DNA of 32,994 nucleotides from Candidatus Aminicenantota bacterium (GTDB taxonomy: Bacteria > Acidobacteriota > Aminicenantia > Aminicenantales > Aminicenantaceae). The stretch covers positions 1-32,994 of the forward strand of contig WVZK01000092.1 of the NCBI GenBank assembly GCA_011772475.1, written 5' to 3'. The notes below the pieces were generated by a model that searched no databases, was not told the origin of the DNA, and saw only the letters and a list, made by a program, of their open reading frames with translations. Of the stretch, positions 1-5,827 are shown one piece after another (the first letter of the stretch is position 1; the number at the start of each line of letters is the position of its first letter). Both the position numbers and the translations under genes were made by a program.

Positions 1-70
1 CACCCATTCCTCCCTTTCCGAGTTGCTCGAGAACTTCGTATTGTTTTATTTTGTCTCCTGGTTTAGCCAT
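1..70 (-). CDS. Ser/Thr protein kinase, N-terminal fragment (runs off window)
   Basis: Reading the minus strand from the ATG at 70 gives MAKPGDKIKQYEVLEQLGKG followed by GMG, then the window ends. The pattern 'Y-x-V-L-E-x-L-G-K-G-G-M-G' is the start of a Hanks-type kinase domain, with the glycine-rich ATP loop GKGGMG. The fragment is too short for the ORF track. It parallels the start of the kinase at 25076-27070 (KYKITSILGKGAMG). No clear Shine-Dalgarno precedes the ATG. A strong promoter lies about 190 bases upstream (264-292), so the transcript would carry a long leader. Only about 23 codons are visible, so nothing can be said about later domains. Confidence 0.8.
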   Translation of the reverse strand, partial: MAKPGDKIKQYEVLEQLGKGGMG

Positions 71-136
71 TTGTTTTAAACAAGAGAATTTTTCAAGGGG
101 AAAAAAGGGGGTCAAAGCAGATCCAAAGCTTTTTAA

Positions 137-258
137 GTGGCAAGAATCTGTTTCTTATGCAAATTTCCATATCTCCCCAACCTAAAATCATTCCAGCTTG
201 GCAGCCAGCAAGCTTAGCCTCTTCCTTGCCCACGAGCAGGTCTTTCTCCTCCTATGCT
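137..258 (-). other. Possible conserved 5' leader RNA of the edge kinase
   Basis: After the promoter at 264-292 the predicted transcript contains GGCAAG, a 12-base loop, CTTG and a downstream GCC. It then has a TGGGGA segment and an AGATTC segment. The PilZ leader (11970-12053) shows the same order: GGCAGT, 12-base loop, ACTG, GCC, TGGGGA, AGATTC. The stem changes from AAG/CTT to AGT/ACT, which looks compensatory. Two copies are too few to prove a structured RNA, and I match it to no known riboswitch class. Confidence 0.3.
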
Positions 259-263
259 GAAAA

Positions 264-292
264 TTTATAGCACAGGGAAAATTTGATGTCAA
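264..292 (-). promoter_or_regulatory. Sigma70-type promoter with extended -10 for the edge kinase
   Basis: On the minus strand TTGACA (292-287) is followed by 17 bases and TATAAA (269-264), with TG one base upstream of the -10 (TGCTATAAA, an extended -10). The promoter points toward the kinase start at 70. It shares TTGACATC, ATTTT and TGTGCTATAA with the promoter of the PilZ gene at 12060-12088. In the 341-base gap 71-411 I see only this promoter, the leader below and the permease promoter at 369-397. Confidence 0.7.
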
Positions 293-368
293 ATCGATAG
301 TTCTACCCTTTCTTACTATAATTTCTCTGCTTTTCCATACAACTCTTTATCGAAGAGCAAAAGTAGAA

Positions 369-397
369 TTGACGAGGCTTGCTTTTTTTTATATTAC
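369..397 (+). promoter_or_regulatory. Promoter of the NCS1 permease gene
   Basis: TTGACG (369-374) is followed by TATATT (390-395, spacing 15) or TATTAC (392-397, spacing 17). The predicted transcription start is near 402-404, about ten bases before the ATG at 412. No Shine-Dalgarno fits in that space, so the mRNA would be leaderless or nearly so. Confidence 0.5.
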
Positions 398-411
398 TTT
401 ACTAATCACTG

Positions 412-1731
412 ATGAATAAAAGCAGGGAGGCCTCCCAGGTCTTAGAAGATTTTTCCTTAGAGTCTGTGCCTTTAACTCAAAGGAAAACCTGGCTAAACCT
501 GGCAGTTATCTGGATTGGGATAGCCGTTGTTATGTCAGCCATATTTCGGGGGATGATGATTGGTCTTGGATTAGGGAAAATCTCAAGCGTTGTGCTTTCT
601 TATGTTTTAGGAGAAATTATCCTCATCGTCATGATGGGGCTTACTGGGTATATCGGAGCAAAGACAGGATTTTCAACTCCCTTAATAGCGAATTTTTCTT
701 TCGGGAGAATTGGGGCGATCATAATCTCTCTCTCCATAGCTTTATCCCTTATCGGCTGGTTTGGCGTTCAGGCAGCTTTTTTTGCCCGGACCATCCAATT
801 CTATTTTAAAACAGATTTCTCGCTGCCTTTCTTCTCCTTTTTATGCGGGATTGTGATGATGATCCCTGCTATCTTCGGCATCCGAGGTTTGAGTGCTCTT
901 AGCTGGATGGCATCTCCGTTCATGATCGTAATCTTTTTGTGGGGTCTGATAAAAATGGGCTTTAATTTCCTACCCTCTGAAACTTTGGTTTCACTAGCCC
1001 TTAGCCACGAACCTGATCCCTATCCCCTAACCCTGGGAGCTGCGGCCTCGATTGTAGCAGGAGGCTTTATCGTGGGAGCAATAACAAGCGCAGATATATT
1101 TCGCTATGCCCGTCCTCGAATGAAGGATATCTTCCTGGCAGCCACCTTGGCCATGCTGGTCAGTGCTTTCCTTCACCTTGTTGGCTCTGTTTTATCGATG
1201 AATACCGGTGTTTACCACGAAAGACTTCCAGAACTCGTAATCGATAGCCAATATCTTGGATTGGGATTTATAGGTTTCCTCGTTCTCCTCTTAGCTCAAT
1301 GGACTACCAATGACAGCAACATCTATTCATCTGTGCTGGCTTTGAATAATATTTTCCAGACGAAAAGGTGGATAGTAACTATCGGAGCAGGTGTATTCGC
1401 CTCTCTGTTCGCTGCTTTTGGCATTCTAGAGAGATTGGAACTTTTCTTAAAGATTTTGGCCGTGAGCATCGGACCTATCGGAGGTATTTTTATCTGTGAT
1501 TATTATCTTCTGAGAAGACTAAAAGCGCAGGCATTTAGGGAAAAAACGTTTTCCAAAGCAAACTATAAGGCTTTAGGCGTTTATCTTATCTCCTTTCTCG
1601 TAGGCTGGACTACCTCCGGAAATCCTTTCACGATTAAAGTTTTCCCCTTTTCTGTTTTCGCTTTTAACGGAATAATATCTTCAATTATTTTTTATTATAC
1701 GGTGATGAAAATTTTCCCTGAAAAGGAGTAA
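412..1731 (+). CDS. NCS1-family cytosine/purine/hydantoin permease
   Basis: A 439-residue inner-membrane transporter with about 12 hydrophobic segments. The N-terminus (SLESVPLTQRKTW, then NLAVIWIG) is the standard NCS1 opening. GALITSAD-like (GAITSADIFRYARP) and WTTNDSNIYSS segments match the conserved middle of CodB-type carriers. The family moves nucleobases or hydantoins with Na+ or H+. The exact substrate cannot be read from the sequence. It ends three bases before the DUF1177 gene, so the two are surely co-transcribed. The AroM gene further on has a racemase-like two-cysteine layout, which suggests a hydantoin- or nucleobase-like substrate; that is inference. Start chosen because it gives the normal NCS1 N-terminus. 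No Shine-Dalgarno is visible. Confidence 0.88.
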   Translation: MNKSREASQVLEDFSLESVPLTQRKTWLNLAVIWIGIAVVMSAIFRGMMIGLGLGKISSVVLSYVLGEIILIVMMGLTGYIGAKTGFSTPLIANFSFGRIGAIIISLSIALSLIGWFGVQAAFFARTIQFYFKTDFSLPFFSFLCGIVMMIPAIFGIRGLSALSWMASPFMIVIFLWGLIKMGFNFLPSETLVSLALSHEPDPYPLTLGAAASIVAGGFIVGAITSADIFRYARPRMKDIFLAATLAMLVSAFLHLVGSVLSMNTGVYHERLPELVIDSQYLGLGFIGFLVLLLAQWTTNDSNIYSSVLALNNIFQTKRWIVTIGAGVFASLFAAFGILERLELFLKILAVSIGPIGGIFICDYYLLRRLKAQAFREKTFSKANYKALGVYLISFLVGWTTSGNPFTIKVFPFSVFAFNGIISSIIFYYTVMKIFPEKE

Positions 1732-1734
1732 GCC

Positions 1735-2763
1735 ATGTCTTTTAAACAGGTAATCGATGTTTACGAATTACTGGATACTCCAGTAATTAAGGGCGATGAG
1801 ATAAAAGAATTCTTTTTGAAGCGCGGGATAGATGAATCAGAAATTGAAACTCAAAAGATAAAAGAAGACAAAGGAGAGACGGAATTTGTGAAGATAACCA
1901 TCCGAGGGAGAAAAGGAATGTTGGCCGGAGAGATAGAAGGAAAATCAGAGGCAGAAAAAGAAGGAAGGTCAAAAGGAGAAGAAGAGGCGAAATTAGACGA
2001 AGATAAATCTTTTTCGGGCCATGCGCCCACCCTAGGAATCATAGGCCGCCTGGGAGGAATAGGTGCCAGGCCTCGCAAGATCGGCCTTGTATCTGATGCA
2101 GACGGGGCAATAACAGCCTTGGCAGCTGCAGCGAAAATCGCGGTCATGAGAAAAAAGGGAGATGTGCTCAAAGGCGATGTCATTGTCGCCACTCATCTCT
2201 GTCCCAACTCCCCTATTATCCCCCATGAGCCGGTTGACTTTATGGACTCACCCGTGTCTCTAGAAACGATGAATAAATACGAGGTAGATGAGCGAATGGA
2301 AGCAATTCTCTCTATAGATACGACTAAAGGGAACAGAGTGATCAATTGTAAAGGATTTGCCATCTCTCCTACCCTAAAAGATGGCTATATACTGAGAGTG
2401 AGCGAAGATTTGCTGGATATCATGCAGATAGTAACAGGCAAATTGCCTGCTGTTTTTCCGATTACAACGCAAGACATAACTCCTTATGGGAATGAAATCT
2501 ACCATCTCAACAGCATTATGCAGCCAGGCACCGCGACCAGTGCTCCAGTGGTAGGAGTGGCGATCACGACCGAAGTCCCTGTACCGGGATGCGCCACTGG
2601 CGCTAATCACGCGGTCGATATAGAAATGGCCGTGAGGTTTGTGGTTGAAGTGGCAAAAGCCTATGGCGAAGGAAAATGCTCCTTTTACGACAAGAAGGAA
2701 TTCCAGAGATTAATCTCTCTCTACGGCTCTTTAGAACATTTAAAAACTATAGGAAATAAATAA
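1735..2763 (+). CDS. DUF1177-family protein
   Basis: A soluble protein of 342 residues. It carries the long conserved DUF1177 core: PTLGIIGRLGGIGARP, IGLVSDADGAI, GDVIVATHLCPN, SIDTTKGNRVI, PITTQDITPYGN and VPGCATGANHAVDIE. The biochemical role of the family is unknown to me. Conserved His, Asp and Cys residues (THLCP, DTTKGN, CATGANH) suggest an enzyme. Residues about 68-95 are an unusual Glu/Lys-rich stretch (GKSEAEKEGRSKGEEE) in front of the core. I recall nothing like it in typical members, so it looks like a local in-frame expansion. It follows the permease by three bases and is preceded by a Shine-Dalgarno (AAGGAG) inside the permease stop region. The pairing with AroM and a permease suggests one catabolic pathway. 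Confidence 0.88.
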   Translation: MSFKQVIDVYELLDTPVIKGDEIKEFFLKRGIDESEIETQKIKEDKGETEFVKITIRGRKGMLAGEIEGKSEAEKEGRSKGEEEAKLDEDKSFSGHAPTLGIIGRLGGIGARPRKIGLVSDADGAITALAAAAKIAVMRKKGDVLKGDVIVATHLCPNSPIIPHEPVDFMDSPVSLETMNKYEVDERMEAILSIDTTKGNRVINCKGFAISPTLKDGYILRVSEDLLDIMQIVTGKLPAVFPITTQDITPYGNEIYHLNSIMQPGTATSAPVVGVAITTEVPVPGCATGANHAVDIEMAVRFVVEVAKAYGEGKCSFYDKKEFQRLISLYGSLEHLKTIGNK

Positions 2764-2811
2764 GCTGGTATTGCGATTGACTAAAGCGAGTGCTGCCATC
2801 TTAAATGAATT

Positions 2812-2840
2812 TGTCATATTGAGTGAAGCGAAGCAATCTC
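2812..2840 (+). repeat. Copy of a widespread 'GTCAT-TTGAG-GAAGCGAAG-AATCTC' type intergenic repeat
   Basis: TGTCATATTGAGTGAAGCGA continuing to AGCAATCTC matches, from memory, a short interspersed sequence (GTCATTCTGAGCGAAGCGAAGAATCT-like) found between genes in many bacterial genomes. Only one copy is present here. It sits between the DUF1177 and AroM genes and does not interrupt either. Confidence 0.5.
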
Positions 2841-2911
2841 ATAAAAATATATAATTTCAAGCATCATAAGCGAGTGGGCAATTTTCTTTATTGATTTTAT
2901 AAGAATATCTT

Positions 2912-2940
2912 TTGACAATTCCTCACAATTGTTAGATAAA
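2912..2940 (+). promoter_or_regulatory. Candidate promoter of the AroM-family gene
   Basis: A perfect TTGACA (2912-2917) is followed 17 bases later by GATAAA (2935-2940). The start site would be near 2947, about 43 bases before the TTG start of the AroM gene. So aroM-like can be expressed separately from the permease and DUF1177 genes despite the shared orientation. The -10 box is only a moderate match. Confidence 0.45.
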
Positions 2941-2989
2941 AGATAATTATCGGACAAAAAAACATGGTTTTATCTCTAAGGGGCACAGC

Positions 2990-3658
2990 TTGGCTTTAGT
3001 CAAGGTAGGACTTCTCACCATCGGCCAGTCTCCGAGAGAAGACGTAGTACCTGAAATGAGCCCTTTTTTCCTCCCTCAAATTAAGATTCTGGAAAAAGGA
3101 TTACTGGATAACCTCAACCCTGAGGAAATTAGACGCTTAAAGCCTAAAAAAGGGGAAACACCTTTAATCACCCGTTTAAGGAAAGGCGGAACGGTTCAAC
3201 TTAGCGAGAAAGAAATAAGCTCTCTCCTGCCTGAGGCTATTGATTCAATGAGAACGAAAATGAAGGTAAAGGCGGTGGGAGTACTCTGCACTCATGATTT
3301 TCATAAGACAGAATTTCCCCCGTCGGTCATTTTCCCGTTTAATTCTCTAAGGTTCTTGATCAATCGCATAATTCAAGTAAAGTGCCTTGGATTAGTTGTT
3401 CCTTTGGAAAGCCAGGTTAATGAAGCAAAGAAAAAATGGAAAAAAGAAAAAGTTGTTGTCGAGGTTAAATCGCCGTATGCAAAAGGAAAAGGCTGGAAAG
3501 AAATAGCCCAAAATTTCTCTCAAGAAAATGTAAATATAGTAATACTTGATTGCATTGGGTATAAAATAAGAGATAAAAAGGCACTGCAAAAATTATTGTC
3601 AGTTCCTGTCCTCTTACCCAGAGTTGTTCTTGCATTTGCCATCGATCAACACGTCTAA
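2990..3658 (+). CDS. AroM-family protein (Asp/Glu/hydantoin racemase-like)
   Basis: A 222-residue cytoplasmic protein. It opens VKVGLLTIGQSPREDVVPEM, the AroM-family signature. It has one cysteine in VGVLCTHDF (about residue 102) and another in VILDCIGY (about residue 186). That spacing and context resemble the paired catalytic cysteines of the Asp/Glu/hydantoin racemase superfamily, which is inference from motif resemblance. The start is a TTG at 2990, supported by AAGGGG six bases upstream (2978-2983), with no ATG nearby. The function of AroM itself is not established. With an NCS1 permease and DUF1177 just upstream, a role in handling an imported hydantoin-like or nucleobase-derived compound is plausible. 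Confidence 0.8.
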   Translation: MALVKVGLLTIGQSPREDVVPEMSPFFLPQIKILEKGLLDNLNPEEIRRLKPKKGETPLITRLRKGGTVQLSEKEISSLLPEAIDSMRTKMKVKAVGVLCTHDFHKTEFPPSVIFPFNSLRFLINRIIQVKCLGLVVPLESQVNEAKKKWKKEKVVVEVKSPYAKGKGWKEIAQNFSQENVNIVILDCIGYKIRDKKALQKLLSVPVLLPRVVLAFAIDQHV

Positions 3659-3752
3659 TCTTAGTCTGAATCAAAAAAACACACTGTATAGTGCTGATCT
3701 ATTTCAGGAAAAACACAAATCATTTGATCGTCAAGAAACCTAAGGATTAGGA

Positions 3753-3842
3753 TGGGACACCGATAATCATTTGAAACCAGGCTTTATTACTGACTCGATA
3801 ATCACTTGGCATAGAAATACATAATCACTTAATGATTTGAAA
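3753..3842. mobile_element. Possible solo insertion-sequence end with spaced repeats
   Basis: Beginning at TGGGACAC (3753), a motif close to CGATAATCA(T/C)TTG occurs at 3761, 3796 and, more weakly, 3820 (CATAATCACTT). A related AATCATTTGATCG lies at 3718-3730. Spaced copies behind a TGxxxC terminus resemble the multiple terminal binding sites of IS21-family (IstAB) elements. No transposase gene is present, so this would be a relic. It lies between two convergent genes, and gap 3659-3868 shows no other feature apart from a small CACT/AGTG palindrome near 3682. Confidence 0.35.
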
Positions 3843-3868
3843 TATGGATTTATTTCTTAAAGGGAGGA

Positions 3869-5545
3869 TTATGAAGTTCTCTGGATTATGACCAGAGTCA
3901 TATCATCAATTCGATCAGCACCTTTAGTGAATGAATCGAGTTCCTCATAAACTTTTTTCAGTATTTTAGGAGCCTGCTGTTTAGCATGCTTCCGAATAAG
4001 CTTTATGAGTCCTTTTTCATCGAATTCTTTGTCATCTTTACTCCGACTTTCAGTGATTCCGTCTGTATAAAGAACAGCCATTTCTCCAAGGTTTATTTTG
4101 ACTTTTTTCACTTCATATGTACTAGAAGGGAACATCCCCAAACACAGGCCGCAACTCTCCAAACGGGAGACGCTACCTTTTTTATCGACGATAAGCGGAG
4201 GATTATGACCAGCATTGATATATTTTAGCTCGCCAGTTTCTTTATTTAACTCGCAAAAGAAAAAAGTTATAAAAGCATTCGGGGCAGAACTGCGGTGGAC
4301 AAAATCATTCAGCTTAACTGCCATGTCTTCTATACTGTATTCAGCATAAACCTCTGAATGAAGAGCTGCTCTTAAAGAAGCCATCAGGAGGGAAGCACCA
4401 ACTCCTTTACCAGAAACATCGGCAACAACAATACCCAGGCGAGATGGGTCGATATCTATAAAATCATAATAATCTCCGCCAACTTGATAACAGGGCGTAT
4501 TATAGCCGACGATTTCAAACTTTTTGCAGGGAGGATTCTCTTTAGGGAGAAAATCTTCCTGAATCTTGGCAGCTAAAGCAAGTTCTTTTTCCATCTTTTC
4601 TTTCTCGATGGATTGGTCAATTAGCTTAGCATTTTCAATCTTGACCGCAGCCAGATTAGATAGAAGAGTTAGAAGCTTGAGATCCTCATCCGTAAACTGC
4701 TCAAGGTTTGATATCCGGTCTGCATAGATAATTCCAATGATTTCCCTGTTGTTCCATAAAGGAACGCTCATTGCCGAATGGATGTTATATTTAATAATGC
4801 TTTCCATGGCTTTGAAACGAGTGTCAGCCTGGGCATCAGAAGTCAGAATTGATGAATTCTTATCCACTGCCATGTTTATGATGCTCTGGCTTACCTGAAT
4901 CTTTTCATTCTTAAGGTTTTTATCGTTGATACGAATCACTTTGGGAATGAATTGAGCAGGATTGCCTTCTTTTAGCATCAGAATCCCCCTGTCCATTGGG
5001 AGATTCTCGCAGATCAGGTCCATGATGTTATCCAAGAGCTCATTTATAGGCTGATGAAGAAGAAGGGCTTTACTAACATCACTCATTATGGCAAAAGCTC
5101 TATGTTCTGTCCTGACTTTTTCCAAATCAACAGGTGCAAGACTTGCCTTTAGAGTTGTATCGATTTCAGTCTTGGTTAAAAGCTCTTCTACATGCATAAT
5201 GGTGTTGACGTTAGAAGAGGAGGTCGGTGATTCGGTGACTTCTACATGTGTGGGAATTTCTTTATCGAAGACAATCCTCGTTGATCCAACAAGGACTTCA
5301 TCACCTTTTTTAAGCTCGATCTCGGCCTTTATTTTTTTGCCGTTTAGAAAGGTTCCGTTCTTACTGGCATTGTCTCGAACAGACCAGCCGTCTTCCGTAG
5401 GATAAATGTAAGCATGATGTCCTGAACAGAACGGATCAAGAACGTTGATGTCATTATCAGCAGAACGGCCGATAGATATTCGATCCTTCTTAAGAGGGAT
5501 TGTGTAATCCTCTCCTTTTTTTTGATAAACATACAGTTTGGGCAT
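3869..5545 (-). CDS. FHA-GAF-PP2C (SpoIIE/RsbU-type) serine phosphatase
   Basis: A cytosolic protein of 558 residues with three domains. An FHA domain (about 1-95; GRSADNDINV, SGHHAYI, NGTFLNGK) should bind phosphothreonine. A GAF domain (about 150-305) is a probable ligand or signal sensor. A C-terminal PP2C/SpoIIE phosphatase (about 335-555) has metal-binding segments GGDYYDFIDID, VVADVSGKGVGA and YTDGITESRS. Such RsbU-like enzymes usually dephosphorylate STAS antagonists. A STAS protein lies at 10905-11255 in the same orientation, beyond the two NTT genes. The start ATG has AGGAG about 11 bases upstream. The FHA domain would let a Ser/Thr kinase such as those at 1-70 or 25076-27070 recruit or regulate it, which is inference. 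Confidence 0.9.
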   Translation of the reverse strand: MPKLYVYQKKGEDYTIPLKKDRISIGRSADNDINVLDPFCSGHHAYIYPTEDGWSVRDNASKNGTFLNGKKIKAEIELKKGDEVLVGSTRIVFDKEIPTHVEVTESPTSSSNVNTIMHVEELLTKTEIDTTLKASLAPVDLEKVRTEHRAFAIMSDVSKALLLHQPINELLDNIMDLICENLPMDRGILMLKEGNPAQFIPKVIRINDKNLKNEKIQVSQSIINMAVDKNSSILTSDAQADTRFKAMESIIKYNIHSAMSVPLWNNREIIGIIYADRISNLEQFTDEDLKLLTLLSNLAAVKIENAKLIDQSIEKEKMEKELALAAKIQEDFLPKENPPCKKFEIVGYNTPCYQVGGDYYDFIDIDPSRLGIVVADVSGKGVGASLLMASLRAALHSEVYAEYSIEDMAVKLNDFVHRSSAPNAFITFFFCELNKETGELKYINAGHNPPLIVDKKGSVSRLESCGLCLGMFPSSTYEVKKVKINLGEMAVLYTDGITESRSKDDKEFDEKGLIKLIRKHAKQQAPKILKKVYEELDSFTKGADRIDDMTLVIIQRTS

Positions 5546-5609
5546 CTTAATCTTCGCTCCTAATTATAAAACTAATAAAGGAAAAATTTCAAGGAAATTC
5601 GGCCTTTTA

Positions 5610-5824
5610 TGGGGGCAGACCTTTCAAACTTTTTTAATCAGGCCGGAGTCAAAATAATTTAATTGAGTGTCATCTTTTCAGGCAAAAGGCTTATTTTGCA
5701 GAGGCTTGATTTATCAAGCCCACCTTTTAAAACCATACAGGTTAAAAGAGAGAAAAGATACAGTCAGTAGAGAAAATAGGAAAATTAGATCACGAATTAT
5801 GAAAGTTTGAAAGGTCTGACCCCA
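5610..5824. repeat. MITE-like element with 23-bp terminal inverted repeats
   Basis: The left end (5610-5632, TGGGGGCAGACCTTTCAAAC...) and the right end (5802-5824) are inverted copies matching at 22 of 23 positions. They bound a 215-base AT-rich stretch with no open frame of note. Inside is a perfect 8-bp hairpin GGCTTGAT-TT-ATCAAGCC (5703-5720), similar to the hairpin at 11488-11513. Related GGGATCAGAC-type ends occur at 17038-17254 and 27402-27466. The element fills nearly all of the 282-base gap 5546-5827 and separates the phosphatase gene from the NTT genes. It looks non-autonomous; no transposase is in the window. Confidence 0.65.
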
Positions 5825-5827
5825 AGG

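Noticed and set aside
1851-2192. 113-codon minus-strand ORF inside the DUF1177 gene
   Set aside because: It is the antisense shadow of a strongly conserved coding region; its Ser/Pro-rich composition mirrors the Glu/Lys-rich insert.
3753-3842. CRISPR array
   Set aside because: The repeats are degenerate, only three or four, and unevenly spaced (35 and 24 bases), with no cas genes.
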